A DNA stretch of 10,800 bases, taken from contig JAEYSM010000072.1 of assembly GCA_023434665.1 (NCBI GenBank), positions 1-10,800 on the forward strand. Direction: 5' to 3'. How positions within the stretch are numbered: position 1 is the stretch's first letter; the number at the start of each line of letters is the position of its first letter. This document shows, in pieces, positions 1 through 6,880 of the stretch. The position numbers and the translations under genes are program-made. The notes beneath the pieces were generated by a model. That model made no database searches. It had not been told where the DNA came from and was given only the letters and a program-made list of their open reading frames with translations. Source of the DNA: Bacteroidota bacterium (GTDB lineage Bacteria; Bacteroidota; Bacteroidia; Bacteroidales; Lentimicrobiaceae).

Positions 1-2016
1 GTTGGTAGTGTCGAAAATGGATTGGTATATTGGTCAAACTGGGCTGGTCTGGGTGATGCAACACAAACGATTCAGGTTCAGCGTGGTCTTGGGGCTTCAA
101 GAGTAGCGTTGAATTCGGTTGGTGGAACGATAAATATCATCACAAAAGGTTCCGGGAGTCGTAAAGGTGGCAGTATAAAGTATTCAATGAGTGATTTTGG
201 TAATCAGAAAACGATCATCTCATTATCAACCGGTCAGACTGATAATGGCTTTGCACTTAATTTTCTCGGCTCTTATACAAATGGCCCCGGATATGTGGAT
301 GCTACTCATGTTAAAGCTTATGCATACTTCCTTAACATTAGTAAACAGATTAATAGCAGACAGTCACTTGTTTTTACTGCTCTGGGAGCTCCCGAAAGGC
401 ATGGACAACGTACCTATGGCCTGACCAACGAAGAGTACAATCTATATGGAAATAAATACAACCCTAACTGGGGGATGTATAATGGGAAGATATTAAGCCT
501 GGCAGAGAACTTCTATCATAAGCCGCAATTGTCATTAAACCATTATTTATCACTCAATAAGGGACTGTTATCGACTTCTTTGTATTATTCCATGGGTGAT
601 GGAGGTGGACATTTTTCCGAAGCCTTTATGAGTGCCCCTGCCCTATCTTTCAGAAAAAATAATCAGATAGACTGGGATGCTATCTATTTACAGAATGCAA
701 CTCATCAGGATTCCGCTCAATTGGCTGATGGAAATTACGTTAAGGGTTTTTCTAAAATTGTAAGGACTAACTACCTTGCCAGCCATTTTTGGGTGGGTGC
801 TATGTCGAACCTAAACTATAATATTACCAACAACTTAAAGCTTATTACCGGTATTCACTTCAGATATTTTAAATCAAATTTGCGTGAAGAAATAAGCGAC
901 CTGATGGGTGGTGATTTCTGGATTGACAACTATTACTGGTCGTTGGCCGGTGTCGCCGGAAGGGAGCAAATAAAAGGCGTTGGAGATATTATCAATGTCG
1001 ACAACGACTCAAGAGTTGATATTGGCAGCTACTTCGCTCAACTGGAATATCAATGGGAGAAACTTTCACTTTTTGCCGCATCAACTGTTTCAGCACATTG
1101 GTATAAGAGATACGACAGGATTAACTATGTAGGCAATACTGGGAGTGAATTAGTTACTAAAGGAGGTTTTGATGTAAAAGTTGGTAGTAATTATAATATC
1201 AATCCATACAACAATCTCTACTTCAACGCCGGATATTATTCAAAAGCTCCCTATTTCAAATTTGTATTTGCCAACTTTAGTAATGCTGTGGTTGAGAATT
1301 TGGCTAACGAGAAGATAAGTGCTGTTGAGTTGGGATATGGATTCAGGAAACAGATGAGTAGCTTTAATCTGAACTTATACTATACGCTTTGGGAAGATAA
1401 ATCACTTCTTTCCAGAGAAAATATTCAGCTGGATGAAAACCATCAGACCAGAGCCTTAATCAGAGGTTTGGATGCTTTACACAAAGGAATAGAGTTGGAT
1501 GGTAGTGTTGCTTTGTTGCATAACCTGGACCTGGGACTAACAGCATCGTTCGGTGACTGGAAGTGGATTAATGATGTGGAAGCTGAACTCTACGATAACA
1601 ATCAGGTATTGATAGATTCAACCACAGTTTATTCCGATGGGTTATGGGTTGGTGATGCACCTCAGGTTCAACTGGGAATGTATGCTGATCTGAAACTTCC
1701 TATGGGATTTTCGTTCAATGCAACCTGGCTGTATTTTGACCGCATTTATGCAAATTTTGATCCGGCCGGTAGAAATAATCCTGAAGACAGAGAACAGCCT
1801 TATAGAATTCCATCGTATAACACACTCGATCTGCACTTGTTATATGATTTTCCAATTAGTACACTTAACTCAACTTTAGGAATCAGTGTGTACAATCTGA
1901 CAAATAAGGAATCAGTTATGCGTGGTGAAGATGGGGCCACACATGAATTGGACACATTTACAGGATTTTGGTCTCCCGGCAGAACATTCAACTTTAGCCT
2001 GAAGATAGCTTTCTAA
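1..2016 (+). CDS. TonB-dependent outer-membrane receptor, 5' end missing
   Basis: The reading frame is open from base 1, so the true start lies left of the window; the TTG at 22 is an internal leucine codon, not a start. The visible 671 residues begin near the end of the plug domain: a segment reading QVQRGLGASRVALNSVGGTI followed by NIITKG is the classic plug C-terminus, ending near visible residue 49. The rest is rich in alternating aromatic/polar strands and turn residues, as in a 22-strand beta barrel, and it ends in ...LKIAF with the terminal phenylalanine typical of BAM-assembled barrels. Such proteins import ligands (siderophores, cobalamin, glycans, peptides) across the outer membrane using TonB-ExbBD energy. 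No SusD-like gene follows, since the next gene is on the other strand, so a SusCD glycan pair is unlikely on the downstream side. The substrate cannot be told. The family call is firm; the missing N-terminus would show whether a carboxypeptidase-regulatory-like domain is present. Confidence 0.93.
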   Translation, partial: VGSVENGLVYWSNWAGLGDATQTIQVQRGLGASRVALNSVGGTINIITKGSGSRKGGSIKYSMSDFGNQKTIISLSTGQTDNGFALNFLGSYTNGPGYVDATHVKAYAYFLNISKQINSRQSLVFTALGAPERHGQRTYGLTNEEYNLYGNKYNPNWGMYNGKILSLAENFYHKPQLSLNHYLSLNKGLLSTSLYYSMGDGGGHFSEAFMSAPALSFRKNNQIDWDAIYLQNATHQDSAQLADGNYVKGFSKIVRTNYLASHFWVGAMSNLNYNITNNLKLITGIHFRYFKSNLREEISDLMGGDFWIDNYYWSLAGVAGREQIKGVGDIINVDNDSRVDIGSYFAQLEYQWEKLSLFAASTVSAHWYKRYDRINYVGNTGSELVTKGGFDVKVGSNYNINPYNNLYFNAGYYSKAPYFKFVFANFSNAVVENLANEKISAVELGYGFRKQMSSFNLNLYYTLWEDKSLLSRENIQLDENHQTRALIRGLDALHKGIELDGSVALLHNLDLGLTASFGDWKWINDVEAELYDNNQVLIDSTTVYSDGLWVGDAPQVQLGMYADLKLPMGFSFNATWLYFDRIYANFDPAGRNNPEDREQPYRIPSYNTLDLHLLYDFPISTLNSTLGISVYNLTNKESVMRGEDGATHELDTFTGFWSPGRTFNFSLKIAF

Positions 2017-2063
2017 GTTCAGTTGATTGCACTATTTTTATTGAATGATCTTTGTGGTTCCAA

Positions 2064-2450
2064 TCAGATATTGGTAATCATTGACTGCATCACATCCCTA
2101 ACCCTTGTTGCAAGGAAATTTAACTCTTCATTGCCAATGGTTTTAATGGTACGTTCGGGATTGATTGCTGCAACAACAACCTGACCTTCAGAATCTTCAC
2201 GAACCACGATATTGCACGGTAGCATCAGGCCAACATTATCCTCTTTTCCAACTGCCTCATGGGCAAAGTAAGGATTGCAGGCGCCAAGAATACGGTATTG
2301 CTTTATTTCAGCACCTACCTTATCCTTTAAAGTTTTTTGCACATCTATTTGTGTGAGGATACCGAATCCATGAGTTTTTAAAAACTCTCCAATCTTCTCT
2401 ACTGCTTCATCAACAGTATAGTTGACTTGTTTCTCGAAAAAATATTCCAT
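2064..2450 (-). CDS. DUF302 family protein
   Basis: This 128-residue cytoplasmic protein has no signal peptide or membrane segment. It carries the DUF302 (TT1751-like fold) signature: an N-terminal VDEAVEKIGEFLKTHGFGIL helix, then the core LGACNPYFAHEAVG, then LMLPCNIVVRE followed by G-Q-V-V-V-A-A-I-N-P. The two cysteines, in GACNP and LPCN, sit at the positions usually conserved in the family. The length is normal for a single-domain member. The biochemical role of DUF302 is not established; members often sit near sulfur, redox or metal-stress genes. It is divergent from the exporter/rhodanese operon across a 167-base spacer and convergent with the TonB receptor gene 47 bases away. The ATG start is the first in the frame and fits the family's N-terminus. 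No Shine-Dalgarno site is visible, as is usual in Bacteroidota, and I found no good promoter on this strand. Confidence 0.88.
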   Translation of the reverse strand: MEYFFEKQVNYTVDEAVEKIGEFLKTHGFGILTQIDVQKTLKDKVGAEIKQYRILGACNPYFAHEAVGKEDNVGLMLPCNIVVREDSEGQVVVAAINPERTIKTIGNEELNFLATRVRDVMQSMITNI

Positions 2451-2508
2451 AGACTTATGTGTTAATTTGTTTTTACGGCCCCTTTTTTACCAATAATCTT
2501 AGTTTTAA

Positions 2509-2516
2509 TACCTTTG
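2509..2516 (+). promoter_or_regulatory. Candidate -7 promoter element of the MFS operon
   Basis: TACCTTTG matches the Bacteroidota -7 consensus TAnnTTTG exactly and lies in the spacer between divergent genes, oriented toward the exporter. No clear TTG/TTTG -33 element is visible 19-21 bases upstream, so this rests on one element only. If used, transcription would begin near 2522 and leave a leader of about 95 bases. Confidence 0.45.
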
Positions 2517-2517
2517 C

Positions 2518-2557
2518 AACTTGATCATTTGATTGTTTTCAAGCACTCAAACAAGTT
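2518..2557 (+). promoter_or_regulatory. Inverted repeat in the MFS leader
   Basis: AACTTG at 2518-2523 pairs with CAAGTT at 2552-2557, and inside it TTTGA (2528-2532) pairs with TCAAA (2547-2551), leaving a 4-base bulge on the left and a 14-base loop. It falls right at the predicted transcription start of the exporter operon, so it could be an operator or a leader stem. The stem is AT-rich and could be chance. Confidence 0.25.
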
Positions 2558-2617
2558 CAATATTTCTTTGTTCATTACCGTATTTTTAACTATTTGCGGA
2601 CAAATTGAATTATCTGC

Positions 2618-3988
2618 ATGCTAAAAAATAAGTCAATACTCTTTGTTACTACGCTCAGCTCATTCTTAACTCCCTTCATGGGTTCTGCAATTAATATTGC
2701 CCTTCCCTCTATGGGTAAAGAGTTATCCATGAATACCATTACTTTGGGATGGGTCGCCACCGCTTATCTTCTGGCCGCCGCTCTCTTTCTGTTACCTTTT
2801 GGGAAGATTGCAGATAGAAATGGTCGTAAAAGGTTATTTTTAGCCGGAATATGGATATTTGCGATAACCTCTTTTGTTACCGGACTTTCATACAACGCAT
2901 GGATGCTCATTGCTTTACGTTTTTTGAATGGCTTCGGTTCAGCAATGATTTTTGCAACCGCATTAGCCATTTTAACCAGCTCTTATGATAAAAGCGTGAG
3001 AGGAAGGGTCTTAGGTATTAATGTGGCAGCTGTTTATCTCGGTTTATCACTGGGTCCAAGTATCGGTGGATTCTTCACGATGTATTTTGGATGGAGAAGT
3101 ATTTTCTATCTGAATGCTGTTCTGGCAGCAATCATAATTCCGGTTGCTATGTCGAAATTGCCAAATGACAACAGAAAACGTCCCGATGTTCCTTTTGACT
3201 ACAAAGGAACTTTAATTTATGGATTAAGTCTGGCTATGATTATTTATGGATTCCCTCTTATACCTAATCTCATTGGTTTCGTTTTACTGGGATTAGGACT
3301 TGCCGGCACATACGCCTTTCTTCTGTTGGAAGATAAGGTGGAGGATCCCTTACTTAATATGAGAAAATTTAAACATAACAAGGTCTTCATCTTTTCCAAT
3401 ATTGCGGCTTTTATCAATTATAGCGCCACTTTTGCCCTTGTGTTCCTGTTGAGCTTTTATCTTCAGCAGGTAAAACTCTTATCACCCAGAGAATCGGGAC
3501 TGATCCTGATGGCTCAACCCATTATTATGACCTTACTTTCACCCCTGGCAGGCAGACTTAGCGATAAAATAGAGCCTGCTATTGTGTCCTCAATAGGAAT
3601 GGCTGTAACCACTGCCGGACTTATTGCATTCATTTTCCTGAATGCTGATAGTTCCATAATTTTCATTATTGGTATTCTTGTTTTACTGGGTTTGGGTTTT
3701 GCATTATTCTCCTCTCCTAATACAAATGCTGTAATGAGTTCAGTAAAACCTGTTGAATACGGGACAGCTTCAGCGACGCTGGGTACAATGCGTCTGGTGG
3801 GTCAGACTATGAGCATGGGCATTACCTTAATGATTTTTGCTATTTTTATGGGCAAAGGAGAAAGAGACCTCGCAAATATTAATGGGCTTCTGACAAGTAT
3901 TCATTATACATTTTTGACTTTTGCTGTTTTGTGTTTTATCGGTATCTTCCTATCTATGAAAAGGGGAAAACTTGATAAAGCTGTATAA
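2618..3988 (+). CDS. MFS drug-efflux-type transporter, DHA2 (14-helix) family
   Basis: This 456-residue inner-membrane protein has about 14 hydrophobic segments, fitting DHA2 proton antiporters (QacA/EmrB type) rather than 12-helix DHA1. Seen directly: helix 1 with LTPFMGSAINIALPSMGKEL, the usual start of this family; motif A at residues 62-72 (GKIADRNGRKR) in the 2-3 loop; an intramembrane Arg at R101 in helix 4 (motif B region); and antiporter motif C around 145-151 (L-G-P-S-I-G-G) in helix 5. The length matches the family. DHA2 proteins export lipophilic drugs, dyes or metabolites in exchange for protons; the substrate is not predictable here. It is first in a plus-strand operon with an NAD(P)-binding protein 17 bases downstream and a rhodanese after that. 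No EmrA-like membrane-fusion gene or TetR/MarR regulator adjoins it. The ATG at 2618 fits the family N-terminus; a shorter alternative start is unlikely because helix 1 begins at once. Confidence 0.9.
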   Translation: MLKNKSILFVTTLSSFLTPFMGSAINIALPSMGKELSMNTITLGWVATAYLLAAALFLLPFGKIADRNGRKRLFLAGIWIFAITSFVTGLSYNAWMLIALRFLNGFGSAMIFATALAILTSSYDKSVRGRVLGINVAAVYLGLSLGPSIGGFFTMYFGWRSIFYLNAVLAAIIIPVAMSKLPNDNRKRPDVPFDYKGTLIYGLSLAMIIYGFPLIPNLIGFVLLGLGLAGTYAFLLLEDKVEDPLLNMRKFKHNKVFIFSNIAAFINYSATFALVFLLSFYLQQVKLLSPRESGLILMAQPIIMTLLSPLAGRLSDKIEPAIVSSIGMAVTTAGLIAFIFLNADSSIIFIIGILVLLGLGFALFSSPNTNAVMSSVKPVEYGTASATLGTMRLVGQTMSMGITLMIFAIFMGKGERDLANINGLLTSIHYTFLTFAVLCFIGIFLSMKRGKLDKAV

Positions 3989-4005
3989 TCTTAAATAAGA
4001 CCTTT

Positions 4006-4674
4006 ATGAATGAAATAAAAAATTCAGCTATTGTATTTGGTGCCTCAGGATTGACCGGAAGATTTGTCACAGAGCACCTCATAAATGATTCAAGATATGA
4101 TGAAATAAAATTGTTTGTTAGGAAGGAATTGAAAATCCCATCAGGAAAAATCCGACAAATTCTTTTTTCAACCGATAATTTGCAGGAAATTCAGGAACAA
4201 GTTTCTGGTGACCATTTATTTTGTTGTCTCGGTACTACAATAAAGAAAGCCGGAAGTAAAGAAGTTTTTTTTAACATTGATCACAACCTCGTAGAAAAGA
4301 TTGCGAAAATAGCAGCAGCTAACAAAGTAAAAAGCTTTGTCGTTGTCTCTTCTATTGGTGCAAATGATCATTCTCGTAACTTTTATCTTAACACCAAGGG
4401 GAAAATGGAGGAGTCAATCAAAACCTTTACATTTCAAAACCTTAGTATAGTGCGCCCAAGCATGTTGATGGGTATGCGCAGTGAAAGACGGGCAATGGAA
4501 AACATTGGAAAGCTGGTTGGTAAGATCGTTTCTCCGTTAATGATTGGTGGCCTGAGAAAGTATAAACCCATACATTCATCTACTGTCGCTAAAGCAATGA
4601 TAAATCTGGCAAACAGGCCTAAAGGGTGCTTTATTGTTGAATCGGATGAATTGGAAAAGTTAGGTAGAATTTAA
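4006..4674 (+). CDS. NAD(P)-binding Rossmann protein, TIP30/HTATIP2-like atypical SDR
   Basis: This 222-residue soluble protein starts with a beta strand and a GASGLTG dinucleotide-binding loop at residues 12-18. Further landmarks are CCLGTTIKKAGS (74-84), VVVSSIGAN (112-120) with candidate catalytic serines 115/116, and NFYLNTKGKMEE, whose Y127-x3-K131 matches the SDR catalytic pair. The IVRPSMLMG stretch is also typical. This set is characteristic of the short atypical-SDR group that includes human TIP30/HTATIP2 and bacterial 'NAD(P)H-binding' or 'NAD-dependent epimerase' annotations. The cofactor is probably NADPH, since an Arg (R39) follows strand 2, but that is inference. The substrate is unknown. 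It lies 17 bases after the MFS gene and 10 bases before the rhodanese gene, so the three are very likely cotranscribed. The start is the first ATG, immediately before the Rossmann strand. Confidence 0.85.
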   Translation: MNEIKNSAIVFGASGLTGRFVTEHLINDSRYDEIKLFVRKELKIPSGKIRQILFSTDNLQEIQEQVSGDHLFCCLGTTIKKAGSKEVFFNIDHNLVEKIAKIAAANKVKSFVVVSSIGANDHSRNFYLNTKGKMEESIKTFTFQNLSIVRPSMLMGMRSERRAMENIGKLVGKIVSPLMIGGLRKYKPIHSSTVAKAMINLANRPKGCFIVESDELEKLGRI

Positions 4675-4684
4675 AATTTTTAAG

Positions 4685-5002
4685 ATGAAATTCTTATCGC
4701 CCAAGCAGTTAAAAGAAATGATTGACAAAGGTAATTCTTTGCAGATCATTGATACCAGAGAGCCTGAGAAATATGCTCTTGCTCATATACCCGGGGCTAT
4801 ATCTATCCCACAAATAGAATTGCCTTCAAGGTTAAACGAAGTGGAGGGTGATAAAACTGTGGTAGTTTATTGCTTGTATGGCATAAAGAGTGAAATGGTT
4901 TACATTTTTCTGAAGGATAAACTAAAAATTAAGGACCTTTTCATTCTTGAAGGAGGAGCTTATCAGTATGCTGCTGATATTGATCCTGCACTGGATGTTT
5001 AA
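4685..5002 (+). CDS. Single-domain rhodanese-like sulfurtransferase
   Basis: This 105-residue cytoplasmic protein consists of one rhodanese domain. The CH1-type motif D23-T-R-E-P-E-K-Y-A-L-A-H-I-P-G-A lies at 23-38. The catalytic loop is C63-L-Y-G-I-K-S69, with the persulfide-forming cysteine present and the six-residue loop typical of sulfur (not arsenate or phosphate) substrates. In the family the cysteine accepts sulfane sulfur and passes it to cyanide, thiols or protein partners; the physiological donor and acceptor are unknown here. It is the last gene of the exporter operon. There is no signal peptide, unlike periplasmic PspE/GlpE-like exported forms. The call is firm at domain level. 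Confidence 0.9.
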   Translation: MKFLSPKQLKEMIDKGNSLQIIDTREPEKYALAHIPGAISIPQIELPSRLNEVEGDKTVVVYCLYGIKSEMVYIFLKDKLKIKDLFILEGGAYQYAADIDPALDV

Positions 5003-5010
5003 TAACTCGT

Positions 5011-5033
5011 TAAAAGTCCCTCTTTTATTTTTT
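5011..5033 (+). terminator. Weak possible terminator of the MFS operon
   Basis: TAAAAG (5011-5016) and CTTTTA (5022-5027) form a 6-bp stem with a 5-base loop, followed by a T-rich stretch (5028-5033) on the plus strand. The stem has one GC pair and overlaps the end of the convergent helicase gene, so it is only a weak candidate. Confidence 0.25.
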
Positions 5034-6254
5034 CTTCTTTCTATTGAAGAAGCTTTTCTTTTTAGGTGATTTATTGTCTCCAGAGAATAAAGGTCCTGTA
5101 CCTAATTCTGCCGGAGGCGGCAACTTTCTGATTTCCATTCCAATCAACTTCTCTATTCGTAAAAACATCGATTGTTCTTCTTCATTTACTAAAGTGATGG
5201 CAATGCCCGTTCTCTCTGCTCTTGCTGTTCTTCCCACCCGGTGCACATAATCCTCAGCTTCTTTAGGCACATCATAATTTATAACAAGATCAATATTTTC
5301 AACATCAATGCCGCGTGAAAGAACATCAGTTGCAACAACAATCTGAAGTTGTTTATTGCTGAATTGCAATAGCAACCTTTCCCTCTCTGACTGCTCAAGA
5401 TCTGAATGAATATCTGCTACATTGAATCCCATTTTCAACATATCACGGGCAATACTCTTAGCTTTGACTTTTGTTGATGTGAAAATTATTATACTCTTTA
5501 AATCCCTGTCTTTTAAAAGAAGTTTCAGCAAAGCAGTTTTTTGATTGTCGTAGGTCATATAGGCAACCTGAAGTATTCCCTCTGCAGGTCGGGAAAGAGC
5601 TATATTAATCTCCACTGCATTTTTAAGTATCTTCTTGCTTAACTCCCTTATTTTGGGGGGCATAGTCGCTGAGAAGAGATAGGTATGTCTGTTTTGAGGA
5701 AGATAACTGATTATCTTCATTATATCATCTACAAACCCCATATCAAGCATGCGGTCGGCCTCATCTAATATCAGATGTTGTAACTGATTTACCGGGACAA
5801 GGTCCATGTTAAGAAAAGAAATTAGCTTCCCGGGGGTTGCGACCACAATATCGACACCCTGTTGAAGAGCTTTTTTCTGAACCTCCCACTCTGCTCCGGA
5901 GGTTCCGCCATAAACCGCAAGAGAACTTATATTTAAAAAATATCCCAGCCCTTCTATCTGCATTGCAATCTGTAGCGCCAGCTCCCGGGTTGGTGCTATA
6001 ATAAGCGCATTAATTCCTTTAACCGGATTAATCACAATCTTATGAAGAATTGGTAACAAGTAGGCTGCTGTTTTGCCGGTACCTGTCTGTGCACATCCAA
6101 TTATATCATTTCCATGAAGGATATGTGGTATTACCTGTGATTGAATGGGTGTCGGCACCTCGTAACCCATTGATTCCAAACCCTCCATAATGCCCTCATT
6201 TAAATTAAATTCTTTGAATGTTTGGACATTAAATGGCACAGGTAGTTCATTCAT
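5025..6254 (-). CDS. DEAD-box RNA helicase, RhlE-like
   Basis: This protein has 409 residues from the ATG at 6254, with the full set of superfamily-2 motifs: Q motif (aromatic F16 to Q38), I AQTGTGKT (55-62), Ia PTREL (88-92), GG (116-117), Ib TPGK (140-143), II DEAD (164-167), III SAT (195-197), V ATDVLSRGID (308-317) and VI HRVGRTAR (338-345). A short lysine-rich tail (KSPKKK...NRKKKK) follows, as in RhlE-type helicases, likely adding RNA affinity. Such enzymes use ATP to open short RNA duplexes in ribosome assembly, mRNA decay or cold adaptation. An upstream TTG at 6278 would add eight residues but overlaps the preceding lipoprotein gene. The ATG at 6254 sits 10 bases after that gene's stop and precedes the conserved N-terminus, so I prefer it. 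It is cotranscribed with the lipoprotein gene. I do not assign a specific paralogue name. Confidence 0.93.
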   Translation of the reverse strand: MNELPVPFNVQTFKEFNLNEGIMEGLESMGYEVPTPIQSQVIPHILHGNDIIGCAQTGTGKTAAYLLPILHKIVINPVKGINALIIAPTRELALQIAMQIEGLGYFLNISSLAVYGGTSGAEWEVQKKALQQGVDIVVATPGKLISFLNMDLVPVNQLQHLILDEADRMLDMGFVDDIMKIISYLPQNRHTYLFSATMPPKIRELSKKILKNAVEINIALSRPAEGILQVAYMTYDNQKTALLKLLLKDRDLKSIIIFTSTKVKAKSIARDMLKMGFNVADIHSDLEQSERERLLLQFSNKQLQIVVATDVLSRGIDVENIDLVINYDVPKEAEDYVHRVGRTARAERTGIAITLVNEEEQSMFLRIEKLIGMEIRKLPPPAELGTGPLFSGDNKSPKKKSFFNRKKKK

Positions 6255-6264
6255 AACGGTATTT

Positions 6265-6483
6265 TTAATTATTAACAAGAGCTTCTATTGAATCGGCAAT
6301 AATCTGTTGTTCCTTATTTACACGGTTTATTGAATCTATAATTCTTGATTCTTGTAGAGAATTCAATGAATCGGCATGCCTTATTGAATCAAGCCTTTGT
6401 TTTTCGGCATTTGCATTCTCCCGGCTATTACAACTGCATGCAATAACAACTATTAAACAAAAAGGTATCAGTACTTTTTTCAT
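6265..6483 (-). CDS. Small Asp-Ser-Ile-repeat lipoprotein, copy 2
   Basis: The product is 72 residues. The signal peptide is MKK followed by a hydrophobic stretch ending V-I-A-C16, a good lipobox, so the mature protein is probably a 57-residue lipid-anchored polypeptide. The mature part is short and helical-looking, with DSI/DSL motifs at residues 32, 38, 50 and 64. The segment RLDSIRHADSL closely matches RLDSIRIADSI in the upstream gene, so the two are tandem relatives of identical length. Its codons (ATA, AGG, CGG, mixed others) are ordinary, unlike its neighbour's. A frame extends upstream to 6525, but that would place 14 extra residues before the signal peptide and through the terminator hairpin. 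The ATG at 6483 has a strong GGGAGG site 5 bases upstream and is clearly the start. The helicase ATG follows 10 bases after its stop. The function is unknown; no named domain is recognised. Confidence 0.8.
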   Translation of the reverse strand: MKKVLIPFCLIVVIACSCNSRENANAEKQRLDSIRHADSLNSLQESRIIDSINRVNKEQQIIADSIEALVNN

Positions 6484-6488
6484 AAAAA

Positions 6489-6494
6489 CCTCCC
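6489..6494 (-). promoter_or_regulatory. Strong Shine-Dalgarno site fixing the lipoprotein start
   Basis: GGGAGG on the minus strand ends 5 bases before the ATG at 6483. Most genes here show no such site, as usual in Bacteroidota, so its presence is notable. It decides the start in favour of the MKK signal peptide over longer readings. Confidence 0.65.
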
Positions 6495-6504
6495 GGACAA
6501 AAAT

Positions 6505-6533
6505 AAAAAAAAGAGGTGATAACACCTCTTTTT
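6505..6533 (-). terminator. Intrinsic terminator or attenuator between the two lipoprotein genes
   Basis: Read on the minus strand, an 11-bp perfect stem (AAAAAGAGGTG / CACCTCTTTTT, plus-strand arms 6508-6518 and 6523-6533) encloses a 4-base loop and runs into an eight-T tract at 6512-6505. It begins 24 bases after the stop of the upstream lipoprotein gene and ends about 10 bases before the Shine-Dalgarno site of the next gene. It should terminate most transcripts of the first gene. As no separate promoter for the downstream pair is visible, partial read-through is likely. Confidence 0.8.
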
Positions 6534-6557
6534 ATGTGATTTAACAGTCTCTTAGTC

Positions 6558-6776
6558 TTATTGAGCAGGCTGTTCTAATTCAACTGCAGTAGTGTCAGCC
6601 ATAGCAGCGTTGATAGAGTCCATACGAGCTTGTTCAGCTTGCTGTACTAATGCGATAGAATCAGCAATTCTGATAGAATCTAAACGAGCTTGTTCTGCTT
6701 TTTGTTCTGCACTTGGTCCGCAAGCTACGAAAGAAGCTAAACCTGCGATAACTAAAATCTGAGCTAATGTTTTCAT
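6558..6776 (-). CDS. Small Asp-Ser-Ile-repeat lipoprotein, copy 1 (probably abundant)
   Basis: The product is 72 residues with a signal peptide (MKTLAQILVIAGLASFVAC) and a lipobox-like F-V-A-C19, followed by G-P-S. The mature 54 residues are Ala/Glu/Gln-rich and predicted helical, with an internal repeat: AEQARLDSI at 27-35 and AEQARMDSI at 47-55, plus a further DSI at 39. The chain is acidic, with no aromatic residue after the cysteine. Its codon use is strikingly restricted (GCT/GCA for Ala, CGT for two of three Arg, TTA for every Leu, mostly TCT and ATC), as in highly expressed genes. It has the best promoter in the window and its own terminator. Size, lipid anchor and apparent abundance recall Braun's lipoprotein, but there is no C-terminal lysine and no sequence relation that I can see; this is analogy only. 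Function unknown. Confidence 0.82.
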   Translation of the reverse strand: MKTLAQILVIAGLASFVACGPSAEQKAEQARLDSIRIADSIALVQQAEQARMDSINAAMADTTAVELEQPAQ

Positions 6777-6805
6777 GTTTTAATGTGTTTAGTTTAAAAA
6801 CATGG

Positions 6806-6858
6806 CAAAGATAAAAAATGTTTTAAGGCAAAAGCAAATTTTTTTAATTTTTTTTTAA
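6806..6858 (-). promoter_or_regulatory. Strong Bacteroidota-type promoter for the lipoprotein gene
   Basis: On the minus strand, TATCTTTG (6813-6806) matches the -7 consensus TAnnTTTG exactly. TTTG at 6838-6835 is a fitting -33 element with a 21-base gap. Two A-tracts (complement of the T runs at 6839-6845 and 6848-6856) lie immediately upstream, resembling an UP element. The predicted transcript starts near 6800, leaving a leader of about 20-25 bases. Confidence 0.7.
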
Positions 6859-6880
6859 TGATGTAGCCATCTGATTTACT

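Noticed and set aside
22..24. TTG as the start of the TonB receptor
   Set aside because: The frame is open to base 1 and the sequence there is already mid-plug domain, so the gene starts outside the window.
191..424. Plus-strand open frame of 77 codons inside the TonB receptor
   Set aside because: It is out of frame with a clear receptor gene, with no start signal and a composition typical of a shifted frame.
6255..6278. Longer helicase start at the TTG codon 6278
   Set aside because: It would overlap the preceding lipoprotein gene by 14 bases and add eight residues without family support; the ATG at 6254 fits better.
6484..6525. Longer start for lipoprotein copy 2
   Set aside because: It would put 14 residues ahead of a good signal peptide and run through the terminator hairpin and Shine-Dalgarno site.
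6839..6858. T runs as a phase-variable homopolymer tract
   Set aside because: They are non-coding and broken by AA; the position just upstream of the -33 fits an A-tract promoter enhancer. Length variation could still be tested in reads.
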